Shown: piece after piece, positions 33,496 to 42,205 of the stretch
How the letters are laid out: every line of letters begins with the position of its first letter
How positions within the stretch are numbered: the stretch's first letter is position 1
Source: Bacteroidales bacterium
GTDB taxonomy: Bacteria; Bacteroidota; Bacteroidia; Bacteroidales; UBA932
Length of the DNA: 64,000 nt
NCBI GenBank assembly: GCA_017962925.1
Contig: JAGCUK010000013.1
Span: 20,999 to 84,998 of the forward strand
Direction of reading: 5' to 3'
The notes under the pieces: generated by a model
The model's input: only the letters and a program-made list of their open reading frames with translations
Databases searched by the model: none
What the model was told of the DNA's origin: nothing
Position numbers and translations under genes: made by a program

Positions 33496-34531
33496 CATCT
33501 GCTTTGCAGTGTCGTTTTCGCTGATGTCCGGTTGCTCAAGCCGGACATCAGGCTTTGATGTCAACATAAAGGTGGATCGCATCTGGGACAGCGAAAAACA
33601 TTGCGCCTTCACCTCGCTGACCGAATTCGACGGCCGTTATTACGTGGCATTCCGCGAGGCGGGCAGCCATATTTTCGAAACCGACGGAACCGCCCGCGGA
33701 CAGATTCGTGTGTTGCAATCCCGTAACGGCAGAAAATGGAAATCCGTCGCCTGCCTCTCCAAAGAAGGTTATGACCTCCGCGACCCTTCGCTCTCGGTAA
33801 CCCCTGACGGCCGACTGCTGGTGTCGATGGGTGGTTCTGTGTATGTGGATAAGAAGCTTGTTGGCCGGGATCCCATGTACTCCGAAAGCCGTGACGGATG
33901 CAGTTTCAGCGCCCCGGAACCCATAGAAATCGTCTCCGACATTGCCACTGGCGAAGACTGGCTGTGGAAGATAGACTGGAATGGCGACACAGGATACGGA
34001 GTGGTGTATTCTTCATTGGAAGATACGTCCGACCCCGATAACAAGACAATAGTCTTTCTAGTTAAGACGACCGACGGAATTCATTACGAGGATGTTGCAA
34101 AAATCGATGTCCCCGGCTTTCCCAACGAAGCCTCGGTGCATTTCCTTTCGGACGGGCGAATGCTGATGCTTCTGCGCCAGGAGAAACTGGACAAGCAGGG
34201 TATCTGGGGTGTGAGCGAGCCGCCTTACACCGATTGGAAGTTGAATAAGATCGGATTCCAGCTCGGAGGACCCAACTTCATTGCTTTGAATGACAGTACC
34301 ATCGTGGCCGGTTCCAGGTCGTATCTGATCCCCGGATCCTACAAGACCATGTTGCTGAAGGGCGGCCTTGACGGTCGTTTCGAGCAGATTGCGGTGCTTC
34401 CTTCGGGCGGTGATACCAGCTATCCCGGTTTCCTTGTGGTTGGGGACGAACTATGGGTCAGCTACTACTCATCCCACGCCACCCCCAAGGCGGCGGTTTA
34501 CCTCGCTCGGATTCCGCTGGCCTCTCTATAA
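33464..34531 (+). CDS. Sialidase-fold (BNR/Asp-box-like) six-bladed beta-propeller lipoprotein
   Basis: A 355-residue lipoprotein. The ATG at 33464 lies inside xylA in another frame but gives a perfect signal, MRRWSTFILFSICFAVSFSL followed by MSGC; later starts would remove it. The mature part has repeated blade-like units: GRYYVAFREAGSHIF, the degenerate Asp-box LQSRNGRKWKSVACL, DLRDPSLSVTPDGRLLVSMGG, KTTDGIHYEDVAKI and NEASVHFLSDGRMLMLLRQE. This is the neuraminidase/sialidase-superfamily fold, also used by other glycosidases, and sialidase activity is not established. Its coupling to xylBA suggests it acts on a xylose-containing or co-occurring glycan. It ends 1 bp from the convergent xylE gene. 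Confidence 0.7.
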   Translation: MRRWSTFILFSICFAVSFSLMSGCSSRTSGFDVNIKVDRIWDSEKHCAFTSLTEFDGRYYVAFREAGSHIFETDGTARGQIRVLQSRNGRKWKSVACLSKEGYDLRDPSLSVTPDGRLLVSMGGSVYVDKKLVGRDPMYSESRDGCSFSAPEPIEIVSDIATGEDWLWKIDWNGDTGYGVVYSSLEDTSDPDNKTIVFLVKTTDGIHYEDVAKIDVPGFPNEASVHFLSDGRMLMLLRQEKLDKQGIWGVSEPPYTDWKLNKIGFQLGGPNFIALNDSTIVAGSRSYLIPGSYKTMLLKGGLDGRFEQIAVLPSGGDTSYPGFLVVGDELWVSYYSSHATPKAAVYLARIPLASL

Positions 34532-34532
34532 A

Positions 34533-35972
34533 CTATTTCCTGCTGCGCCATAGGGCGGTCATGTCTTCCAGGGTTTTGCCCTTGGTTTCAGGAACAAGGC
34601 GCCAGACGAACACGGCGGCGATGATGCATATCACGCCGTAGAGAGCGTATGCGAAGAAATGGCCGAAGCTGTCGCCCATTGCACCAAGGCGCATGTTGTA
34701 CATGGGTACGAAGGTGCTGGAAACGATGAAGTTGAAAATCCACTGGAACGCCACAGCAATGGCCGTAGCCTGGCTGCGTATAGTGTTCGGGAAGAGCTCT
34801 GAAATATAGACCCAGCAGATCGGGCCCCAGCTGAACATGAAGCACGCGCTGTAGACCATGATGCTGATAACCGGAATCACGGCGGGAAGAGTGACCACAT
34901 TGGAAAGCGCCACACCCAGTGCACCTACGGCCATTCCCAGAGAGCCGGTAATGAGCAGTGGCTTACGCCCCAGTTTCTCCACGGTGAAAACGGCCACCAG
35001 GGTGAAGGAGATGTTGATTACCCCCATGATCACAGTGAAGAGCATATTGTTGCTCACGCCCATAGACTCGAAGATGCGCGGCGCAAAATACAGCACTGCG
35101 TTGATGCCGATTATCTGCTGGAAAACGCTCAGCATGCACCCTATGAAAATTACCATCCAGCCATAGCTGAAAAGCTTCTCCGTTTTCTCTACGGCAGTGG
35201 CCTTGATTTCCGCAAGAATCTCGCGGGCGCGGGCCTCTCCGTTGATATTGGAGAGCACGGTGAGGGCCTTGTCATCCTGCCCGTTAAGTGCCAGATAACG
35301 AGGAGTTTCGGGCACCAGCAGGATCAGCACCGTGAACAGCGCTGCGGGCACGGCCTCGCTCACGAACATCACCCTCCAGCCTATGCTGTTAGTCCACTCC
35401 ACCACCGCCGGATCATTGGCGTGGGAGCGGATGATGAGGAAGTTCACGAAATACACCACCAACTGTCCGAAGATGATAGCGAACTGGTTCCACGAAACGA
35501 GCGTGCCGCGTTTGTTTGCGGGGGATACTTCGGCGATGTACATCGGGCAGAGGGCAGATGCCATACCCACACCTATGCCACCGAGCACCCGGTAAAGGTT
35601 GAACGCCACCAGCAATCCTTTGGTTGCAACCCCTTTCTGGAAGAACAAAAACTCCGGATAATATGAGCCGAGGGCGGACAGGAAGAACATTATGCCCGCT
35701 GCAAACAACGAGCGCTTGCGCCCCAGACGCGAGGCCATCACCCCGGAAATCAAGGCTCCGATAATGCATCCGATCAGGGCACTGGAGGTGGTGAAACCGT
35801 GCAGAGCATCGGTATATCCGAAATCGCCCGCGCTCTGGAAGAACGCCTGGAGGCCGCGTTCCGCGCCGGAAATCACAGCAGTGTCGTATCCGAAAAGAAG
35901 TCCGCCGATAACGGCAACCAGCACTATGCCGGTGAGATAGGCCCGGCTGCCCGTTTGTCTGTATGTGGTCAT
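34533..35972 (-). CDS. xylE: XylE-like MFS sugar porter (probable D-xylose:H+ symporter)
   Basis: A 479-residue, twelve-helix sugar porter. The ATG at 35972 gives MTTYRQTGSRAYLTGIVLVA and the diagnostic GGLLFGYDTAVISGAERGL. Other sugar-porter motifs are RLGRKRS in loop 2-3, YRVLGGIGVGMASALCPMYI, SWNQFAIIFGQLVVYFVNF, VPETPRYL, the substrate-binding FQQIIGINAVLYFAPRIF, EKLGRKPL, SWGPICWVYISELFP and the end VPETKGKTLEDM. These segments read very closely to E. coli XylE, including the paired glutamines and the Trp of the binding site. It lies next to xylBA but is co-oriented with the 2-epimerase gene 25 bp upstream, so mannose or glucose as substrate is a possible alternative. Confidence 0.85.
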   Translation of the reverse strand: MTTYRQTGSRAYLTGIVLVAVIGGLLFGYDTAVISGAERGLQAFFQSAGDFGYTDALHGFTTSSALIGCIIGALISGVMASRLGRKRSLFAAGIMFFLSALGSYYPEFLFFQKGVATKGLLVAFNLYRVLGGIGVGMASALCPMYIAEVSPANKRGTLVSWNQFAIIFGQLVVYFVNFLIIRSHANDPAVVEWTNSIGWRVMFVSEAVPAALFTVLILLVPETPRYLALNGQDDKALTVLSNINGEARAREILAEIKATAVEKTEKLFSYGWMVIFIGCMLSVFQQIIGINAVLYFAPRIFESMGVSNNMLFTVIMGVINISFTLVAVFTVEKLGRKPLLITGSLGMAVGALGVALSNVVTLPAVIPVISIMVYSACFMFSWGPICWVYISELFPNTIRSQATAIAVAFQWIFNFIVSSTFVPMYNMRLGAMGDSFGHFFAYALYGVICIIAAVFVWRLVPETKGKTLEDMTALWRSRK

Positions 35973-35997
35973 TTCAGTGGTTTTTGCGAGAACAAAG

Positions 35998-37173
35998 TTA
36001 ATACTTTTCCAGGACTTCCATGCACATCCTGCCGTTGTGGTAGGGGCATTTCCAGAAGCCGGCGCGGTCGTCGCGGGTGTTGGGGATGCCTTCCGCGTCG
36101 GCGCTCCAGTACCATTCACCGTCGGGGGCGATCAGGTGGTTCTTGATATAGTCCCAGCAGCGGATCGCCTTGTTTAGCCAGCCGCCGGACGGCTTTTGAG
36201 ATTGATTCAGGCAACCGACCACGGTCTCTGCCTGAACCCACCAGTGACGGTCAGTGTCGAATGACGCCGCTGGCGTCCCTTCATAAATCATAGAACCATC
36301 CGGCTGAAGGCCCTCCAGGGCGGCATTGGCGATGCGGCTGCAGCAGTCGCGGACGCGGGCGAGCAAGACAGCATCATCCAGCAACTCCGCCGTCTCGCAG
36401 AGCAGCCACGACGCCTCGATATCGTGCCCGAACGACACCATATCCGACTGCGAACGCCAATCTTCGTCGAAGAACAGACCGAGGTGTCCGTCCGGACGTA
36501 CGATGCGATCCATAAATATATCGCACAACTCCACCAGCCGGCGGCGCAAAGTCTCATCCTTCCAAACCCTGTACAGGCCGGTATAGCCCTCCAGGATATG
36601 CAAATGAGTATTCATCGTCTTGGCATCATTCCGATCCTTGGCAGAAAGGCGCATATCCTCAATGGGCTGCCAGTCGCGCGTGCAGGCCTCGATATATCCT
36701 CCCTTCTCAACATCCAAACTATGGTCCTCGATGCTCCGCCAGAGGCTGATGGCCATCTCCAGCGCCTCCTCTTCGCCGGTGGCGCGGAAGAACTCGGCGC
36801 AACCGTAAACCGCGAAAGCGATAGCGTAGAACTGCTTTTTGGTATCCAGCGGCGAGCCGTCTGCATTCAAACTCCAGTAGATGCCGCCGAACTGCCGGTC
36901 GAGGAATTTGTCCCTTATCTGCACGAAAGCATTCCGGGCCGCGGAAAGATACTCCGCCTTGCCCAGAATACGGTAGGCGGATGAGAAGGTCCAGAGGATG
37001 CGGGCACATAGAATCCCGCCCCTTGGGGCATCGGGAATCAGCCGTCCGCAACCATCCATCTGCCCGTAAAACCCTCCTGCAGGGTCCTGCATACGGTCCA
37101 ACCAGAAGGGGAGTATGTCTTTTTCCAACTCGGACAGAACTTCTGCCTTCAATAATCCAATCGAATTATTCAT
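35998..37173 (-). CDS. Cellobiose/mannobiose 2-epimerase (AGE superfamily)
   Basis: A 391-residue (alpha/alpha)6-barrel enzyme. The ATG at 37173 gives the typical N-terminus; the longer frame runs into the divergent gene. Features of the AGE/cellobiose-epimerase family are ILPFWLDRMQDPAGGFYGQM, RGGILCARILWTFSSAYRIL, the His-containing NTHLHILEGYTGLYRVW, SFGHDIEASWLLCETAE and RHWWVQAETVVGCLNQ, matching the conserved active-site His residues. Expected reaction: beta-1,4-mannobiose to mannosyl-glucose, which the GH130 enzyme at 39651 then phosphorolyses. Cellobiose or lactose could also be substrates. Followed by the XylE-like porter gene in the same orientation. Confidence 0.88.
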   Translation of the reverse strand: MNNSIGLLKAEVLSELEKDILPFWLDRMQDPAGGFYGQMDGCGRLIPDAPRGGILCARILWTFSSAYRILGKAEYLSAARNAFVQIRDKFLDRQFGGIYWSLNADGSPLDTKKQFYAIAFAVYGCAEFFRATGEEEALEMAISLWRSIEDHSLDVEKGGYIEACTRDWQPIEDMRLSAKDRNDAKTMNTHLHILEGYTGLYRVWKDETLRRRLVELCDIFMDRIVRPDGHLGLFFDEDWRSQSDMVSFGHDIEASWLLCETAELLDDAVLLARVRDCCSRIANAALEGLQPDGSMIYEGTPAASFDTDRHWWVQAETVVGCLNQSQKPSGGWLNKAIRCWDYIKNHLIAPDGEWYWSADAEGIPNTRDDRAGFWKCPYHNGRMCMEVLEKY

Positions 37174-37177
37174 AACG

Positions 37178-37185
37178 CGAAGATA
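37178..37185 (-). promoter_or_regulatory. Probable -7 element TATCTTCG for the 2-epimerase gene
   Basis: One mismatch from TAnnTTTG, 4 bp from the epimerase ATG. The surrounding 12 bp (plus-strand CGAAGATACGAA, 37178-37189) recur identically upstream of the alpha-galactosidase gene at 44356-44367, which supports a functional element. Confidence 0.45.
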
Positions 37186-37203
37186 CGAAAAAAGAAAAAA
37201 ACC

Positions 37204-37211
37204 TATCTTTG
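37204..37211 (+). promoter_or_regulatory. -7 promoter element TATCTTTG for the mannan operon
   Basis: Exact TAnnTTTG match 16 bp before the ATG at 37228, giving a leader of about 10-12 nt for the esterase-mannanase-phosphorylase-symporter operon. Confidence 0.58.
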
Positions 37212-37227
37212 TAGAAACGATATCACT

Positions 37228-38529
37228 ATGCGTCAGGTTTCTCCGGAGATAACGATAAACAGCAACCGACTCAGATTTTTTATTCTTTCGATACTCTGCC
37301 TTCTGACGCTCTCCATTGCGTCTTGCAGCCGGGATTGCGCTGTTTCGGACGAGGTCTCCGTAGAGGTCCCCGTGGAACACGATTGGCTGTTTTTCGGCAA
37401 AGGCCCCTTCAAGTTGGCGGCCGATGTGACCGGCAATGAATTCAGAACCATAATAGAGCTTAGTATAAAGAGGGATCTGGACCTGATGGACACTACCGCC
37501 GCACCGATCCTCGAAAAGAGTATCAAGCTGCGCACCAAGCCTGGTGAAAGCGTCCGCACAATGCTGCCCCTTGGAAAATTAGCCCCCGGTTTTTATCAGA
37601 TAAAGATCAACGATAACAAGCCCTTCAACATAGGAGTCAATCCCGAACAGATCCAGAGCCCTGCCGATACTCCGGTGGACTTCGACGAATTCTGGGAAAC
37701 GACCATTTCCGAATTGAATGAAGTGCCGCTGGAGGTAAAGTGGACGCTGGTCCCTGAGCATTCCTCCGCCGTCCGCGAATGCTACCGTGTGGAGATCCCC
37801 TCGTTCGGGGGTGCTACCATGGGCGGCATCATTTTCATCCCCACCGCCGAGGGCCGCTACCCGGTGATGATGGGTTTCATGGGCTATGGCGCCAACGTCT
37901 ATTATGAGGATCCGGACTACCATGCCGACCGCATAGACTATCTCGTGAGCGTGCGGGACCAGGGCATCTTCAAGGGCAACCAGGACGGATGGATCGACCG
38001 TGGGCTTGCCTCCAAGGAGGATTTCTACTATCGCGGAGCCTTCTGCGACATCGTCCGTTCCGTAGAATTCGCGGCAGGCCTGCCCAAGGCAGACACCACC
38101 CGCATCTTTGGTTGCGGCGACAGCCAGGGAGGTGCTTTCACATGGATATCCGCCGCACTCACAGACAGGATGCGCGCTATCACCCCGGGAGTGCCTTTCC
38201 TCAGCGATTATCCCGACTATGCCCGCATAGTGAACTGGCCCATGCAGGAGGTTTTCAGGCATGCGGATGCCGAGGGCATACCTCGCGAGCAGCTTATGGA
38301 GATGTTGCGGTACTTCGACGTCAAGAACTTCGCCTCGCGCATCACCTGCCCGGCATATATGGCCTTCGGCCTTCAGGATCCGACCTGCCCGCCGCATACC
38401 AATTTCGCCGGCTACAACAACGTGAAATCGGAAAAACATTATTTCTGTGCTCCGCGCTGCGGGCACGGCATCTGGGAGATATCCGAGTGGTTACAAACCC
38501 GGGATGCATTTTTCAGTAAATATCAATAA
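37228..38529 (+). CDS. CE7-type acetyl esterase lipoprotein (AXE1 family)
   Basis: A 433-residue lipoprotein with an N-terminal signal (FFILSILCLLTLSIASC near residues 17-33). About 40-140 is an N-terminal beta domain; about 150-433 is the acetyl xylan esterase/cephalosporin-C deacetylase fold. It has the CE7 nucleophile elbow FGCGDSQGGAF, the catalytic acid in FGLQDPTCPP and the catalytic His in RCGHGIWE. Two variations are visible: the RGQG motif reads RDQG (SVRDQGIF), and HE after the catalytic Asp reads HG. Likely role: removal of acetyl groups from mannan or xylan so that the GH26 enzyme can cut. It is the first gene of the plus-strand mannan operon, 6 bp before GH26. Confidence 0.85.
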   Translation: MRQVSPEITINSNRLRFFILSILCLLTLSIASCSRDCAVSDEVSVEVPVEHDWLFFGKGPFKLAADVTGNEFRTIIELSIKRDLDLMDTTAAPILEKSIKLRTKPGESVRTMLPLGKLAPGFYQIKINDNKPFNIGVNPEQIQSPADTPVDFDEFWETTISELNEVPLEVKWTLVPEHSSAVRECYRVEIPSFGGATMGGIIFIPTAEGRYPVMMGFMGYGANVYYEDPDYHADRIDYLVSVRDQGIFKGNQDGWIDRGLASKEDFYYRGAFCDIVRSVEFAAGLPKADTTRIFGCGDSQGGAFTWISAALTDRMRAITPGVPFLSDYPDYARIVNWPMQEVFRHADAEGIPREQLMEMLRYFDVKNFASRITCPAYMAFGLQDPTCPPHTNFAGYNNVKSEKHYFCAPRCGHGIWEISEWLQTRDAFFSKYQ

Positions 38530-38535
38530 TCAAAT

Positions 38536-39648
38536 ATGAAAATCGTAAGAAAACTCAGCATTATCGTATTAATCGCCGCTATGTTAGCCCCATCTTGCAA
38601 AACGGAAGAAGTATCCGGCCGCACCAAGTTGCTGGACTGCCTGAAGGCATCGGTCGATGCCGGCAAAATCCTTTACGGGCATCAGGATGACCTCTGCTAT
38701 GGTCATGCCTGGAAGGTCGAGGACCCCGCCGCTGATGAATTAATCCGTTCGGATGTGAAGGACGTGTGCGGAAAGTATCCTGCCATGCTCGGCCTGGAGC
38801 TCGGCGAGATCGAGCTTGGAGGCGACAAGAGTCTAGACGCCGTGCCCTTCGTGCTGATCCGCCGTGCCGCATTGAAGCAGGTGGAGAGGGGAGGAGTGGT
38901 AACCTTCTCCTGGCATCCCCGCAATCCTCTTACCGGCGATACCGCCTGGGATGTGAGTTCAGACCAGGTGGTGGCATCCATCCTCGAAGGAGGGGAGAAC
39001 CACGCCAAATTCATGGGCTGGCTGCAGATTCTGGGGGATTTCTTCGATACCCTCAGGGACGCCGATGGCAAGCGCATCCCCTTCATCTTCCGCCCCTGGC
39101 ACGAGAATACCGGGAGTTGGTTCTGGTGGGGGCAGAAACTCTGCACGCGCGAGCAATATCTGGCTCTTTGGCAGCTTACGTTCGATTATATGGTTAAAGA
39201 GCGCGGCTTCGACAATATTCTATGGTGCTTCTCGCCGAATATGGATGTGGATGCCGATGGTTATATGGAGCGTTATCCCGGCGACGAGATAATAGATGTC
39301 ATGGGATTCGATGCTTATACCTATGTGATGGAGGATGCTGCCACTCAGGATGCGGCCTGCAAGGAATTCACTGCCAAGCTGGCCTGGAGCTTGGAGTTCC
39401 TGACCCGTCTGGGCAAGGAGCATAAAAAGATTATCGCACTTTCCGAAACCGGCCTGGAATCCTTCGAGTATCCTACCTGGTGGATGGAAACCCTGTACCC
39501 GGCTATCAAGGACTATCCCATCGCCTACGTCCTCACATGGCGTAATGCCTGGGACAAGCCCGAGCATTTCTTCGGCCCTTGGAAGGGATTCAAATATGAA
39601 GATGATTTCAAGATATTCGCAGAACTCGAACAGATAGTATTGATTTAG
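38536..39648 (+). CDS. GH26 endo-beta-1,4-mannanase lipoprotein
   Basis: A 370-residue lipoprotein (signal [21 protein letters not shown], then KTEE, an acidic patch resembling a surface-export signal). The GH26 TIM barrel shows the family start [15 protein letters not shown], then FSWHPRNP, the acid/base Glu at about 190 in [23 protein letters not shown], and the nucleophile Glu at about 304 in [20 protein letters not shown] near the end is also typical. It should release mannobiose and short manno-oligosaccharides. It sits between the esterase and the GH130 phosphorylase (2 bp gap), exactly the context known for mannobiose-producing GH26 enzymes in Bacteroides. Confidence 0.95.
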   Translation: MKIVRKLSIIVLIAAMLAPSCKTEEVSGRTKLLDCLKASVDAGKILYGHQDDLCYGHAWKVEDPAADELIRSDVKDVCGKYPAMLGLELGEIELGGDKSLDAVPFVLIRRAALKQVERGGVVTFSWHPRNPLTGDTAWDVSSDQVVASILEGGENHAKFMGWLQILGDFFDTLRDADGKRIPFIFRPWHENTGSWFWWGQKLCTREQYLALWQLTFDYMVKERGFDNILWCFSPNMDVDADGYMERYPGDEIIDVMGFDAYTYVMEDAATQDAACKEFTAKLAWSLEFLTRLGKEHKKIIALSETGLESFEYPTWWMETLYPAIKDYPIAYVLTWRNAWDKPEHFFGPWKGFKYEDDFKIFAELEQIVLI

Positions 39649-39650
39649 CT

Positions 39651-40811
39651 ATGGATTACAAAGAGAGAGAGGCGTTTCTCCGTTCCAAGCACGAGGAGTT
39701 GCTGAGGAGAATCAATTTCCCGGTTGAGGATAACGGCATTTACGAGAGATATATGTATCCGGTGGTGACCGCCGCCCATGCGCCCCTGGAGTGGCGCTAC
39801 GACTTCGATCCGGTTAGCAATCCCTACCTGATGGAGCGTTTCGGCATACACGCGGCATTCAATGCCGGTGCCATCAAGATACGCAGCCGCTACTATCTGG
39901 TGGTGCGTGTGGAAGGCGCCGACCGCAAATCCTTCTTCGCGGTGGCCGAGAGCACCTGCGGCACCCACGGGTTCCGATTCTGGCAACGTCCTATCACAAT
40001 GCCCGAATGGGGAGAACCTGCCACCAATGTATATGACATGCGTCTCACCGCCCACGAAGACGGATGGATTTACGGCATCTTCTGCGTGGAACGCAAGGAT
40101 CCCGCCGCCCCCAAGGGGGACCTTTCTTCCGCCGTGGCGGCCGCCGGAGTGGCGCGCACCAAGGACCTTGTGAACTGGGAGCGCCTGCCGGATATCCAGT
40201 CTGCCAGCCAGCAGCGCAACGTGGTCCTGCATCCTGAATTCGTGGATGGTAAATATGCCCTCTACACCCGCCCGCAGGATGGTTTCATTGATGCCGGCAG
40301 CGGCGGAGGAATAGGCTGGGCACTGGTGGATACGATGGATGGCGCAGTCATCCGCGACGAGAAGATCATCAACGTCCGCAACTACCACACCATCAAGGAA
40401 TGCAAGAACGGCGAGGGCCCCGCGCCCATCAAGACGCCTCAGGGATGGCTGCACCTCGCGCATGGCGTACGCGGATGCGCGAGCGGCCTGCGTTACGTAT
40501 TATATATGTATATGACGGCGCTGGAGGATCCTTCCCGCGTAATTGCCGAGCCTGCCGGCTTCTTCATGGCTCCCGAGGGAGAGGAGTACATCGGCGATGT
40601 GATGAACGTCCTGTTCTCGAACGGATGGATAGCCGACGAGGATGGCACGGTGTATATCTACTATGCCTCCAGCGACACGCGCATGCATGTGGCGGTTTCG
40701 AGCATTGACAGACTGGTAGATTATTGCCTTCACACGGAACCTGACGGGCTGCGCACCGGCCTCAGTGTGGAACGGCTGAACAGATTGATAGACAAGAACT
40801 TGAATAAGTAA
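39651..40811 (+). CDS. GH130 4-O-beta-D-mannosyl-D-glucose phosphorylase
   Basis: A 386-residue cytoplasmic five-bladed propeller without a signal peptide. It matches the GH130 subfamily 1 enzymes that split mannosyl-glucose with phosphate into mannose-1-phosphate and glucose. Visible marks are [19 protein letters not shown], the general-acid Asp129 in [16 protein letters not shown], phosphate-binding Arg/His segments such as [35 protein letters not shown] and [14 protein letters not shown]. Next to a 2-epimerase and GH26 mannanase this completes the mannan pathway described in Bacteroides fragilis. The specific substrate is inferred from that context. Confidence 0.92.
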   Translation: MDYKEREAFLRSKHEELLRRINFPVEDNGIYERYMYPVVTAAHAPLEWRYDFDPVSNPYLMERFGIHAAFNAGAIKIRSRYYLVVRVEGADRKSFFAVAESTCGTHGFRFWQRPITMPEWGEPATNVYDMRLTAHEDGWIYGIFCVERKDPAAPKGDLSSAVAAAGVARTKDLVNWERLPDIQSASQQRNVVLHPEFVDGKYALYTRPQDGFIDAGSGGGIGWALVDTMDGAVIRDEKIINVRNYHTIKECKNGEGPAPIKTPQGWLHLAHGVRGCASGLRYVLYMYMTALEDPSRVIAEPAGFFMAPEGEEYIGDVMNVLFSNGWIADEDGTVYIYYASSDTRMHVAVSSIDRLVDYCLHTEPDGLRTGLSVERLNRLIDKNLNK

Positions 40812-40812
40812 T

Positions 40813-42195
40813 ATGGCAACTATACGGACATCTTTCGCAGAGAAGGTCGGCTATGGTTTCGGGGATATGTCTTCCTCGATGTTCTGGAAGATATTCTCAT
40901 ACTACCTGCCCTTCTTTTATAGCAACATTTTCGGTCTCACTTTGGACCAGGTGGCCTTGCTGCTGGTGATAACCCGCATTTGGGATGCGGTCAGCGACCC
41001 GATGATGGGAATTCTGGCAGACCGTACCCATACCCGTTGGGGAAAGTATCGTCCGTACCTGTTGTTCATGGCCGCACCGTTCGCGCTTTGCGGCATACTC
41101 CTCTTCACCACTCCGGATGCCGGTCCTACCACGAAACTTGTCTGGGCTTATGTGACCTACATCCTCATGATGACGGTCTACACCGGCATCAACGTGCCTT
41201 ACGGGGCGATGCTGGGCGTGATGACCGACAATTCCGACACCAAGACGGTGCTGAGTTCCTTCCGCATGTTCTTCGCTTATGCCGGTAGTTTCGTGGCCCT
41301 CTTCTGCTGGGAGCCTCTCTGCAATGCTCTCGGAGGATATGATGCTCCCGCAGGATGGCAGCATGCGATGTTCGTGATAGCCACGGCTTGCCTCATCCTC
41401 TTCCTGCTTTGCTTCGGGCTTACCAAGGAGAAACTGCATACCGTAAGCACCTCATCCGTCGGCAAGGATCTCAAATCCCTGCTTCGCAATGCCCCCTGGT
41501 GGATACTCATCGGAGCGGCGCTCTGTTCCAACCTCTTCTGCACCATACGTGGCAGCGTGGTGGCATATTACTTCAGCGATGTGATCGGTGCCGACGTGCA
41601 CTTGAATCTGGGCGGATGGAGCTTCCTCTTCTATGCCGGGCTCTTCCTCTCCATCGGCGAGGTCTGCAACATGATAGGCGTGGCGCTGGCCGTCCCGCTG
41701 GCGGCGAAATTGGGCAAGAAGGCCACCTACATGCTCTCCTTCGCTTCGCTGATAGTGCTCAGCATCCTCTTCTTCTATGTGCCCGTCAATGGCAGCGGAT
41801 ACTGGTGGATGCTTGTGCTGCAGGTGCTTGTGAGCATCTGCACGGGCGTTCTGTTCCCTATGATCTGGAGCATGTATGCGGATGTGAGCGACTTCGCGGA
41901 GAATCGCGACGGATCGGCCTCGACAGGCCTGATCTTCTCTTCATCCTCCATGGCACAGAAGTTCGGAGGAGCCTTTGGCGGAGCGGCTGTAATGTGGATG
42001 CTGGCCGCGTTCGGCTATAACACCACCGCCGGCGCTGTGCAGACTCCGGAGGCCATCAACGGCCTTAAACTTCTGATGAGCTGGATCCCCGCTGCGGTCG
42101 CTGCCCTGGCGGTAGTGATAGTATCCTTCTACCCCCTCACCCGCTCCCGGATGGCAAAGATCCAGGAGGAGTTGGCGGAAAAGCGGGGTCTCTAA
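40813..42195 (+). CDS. GPH-family sugar:cation symporter
   Basis: A 460-residue, twelve-helix transporter of the glycoside-pentoside-hexuronide family. The N-terminus EKVGYGFGDMSSSMFWKIFS, the ITRIWDAVSDPMMGILADRT segment with its HTRWGKYRPYLL loop, and GVLFPMIWSMYADVSDFAE are the family's hallmarks. It starts 1 bp after the GH130 gene. Proposed role: import of beta-1,4-mannobiose (and perhaps galactosyl-mannobiose) across the inner membrane for the cytoplasmic 2-epimerase and phosphorylase. No SusCD pair accompanies this cluster, so outer-membrane entry must use another system. Confidence 0.92.
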   Translation: MATIRTSFAEKVGYGFGDMSSSMFWKIFSYYLPFFYSNIFGLTLDQVALLLVITRIWDAVSDPMMGILADRTHTRWGKYRPYLLFMAAPFALCGILLFTTPDAGPTTKLVWAYVTYILMMTVYTGINVPYGAMLGVMTDNSDTKTVLSSFRMFFAYAGSFVALFCWEPLCNALGGYDAPAGWQHAMFVIATACLILFLLCFGLTKEKLHTVSTSSVGKDLKSLLRNAPWWILIGAALCSNLFCTIRGSVVAYYFSDVIGADVHLNLGGWSFLFYAGLFLSIGEVCNMIGVALAVPLAAKLGKKATYMLSFASLIVLSILFFYVPVNGSGYWWMLVLQVLVSICTGVLFPMIWSMYADVSDFAENRDGSASTGLIFSSSSMAQKFGGAFGGAAVMWMLAAFGYNTTAGAVQTPEAINGLKLLMSWIPAAVAALAVVIVSFYPLTRSRMAKIQEELAEKRGL

Positions 42196-42205
42196 TTGTC
42201 GATAA

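Noticed and set aside
32065-33612. A 515-codon minus-strand open frame opposite xylA
   Set aside because: xylA is intact with both family signatures; the antisense frame has no identifiable start context or motif.
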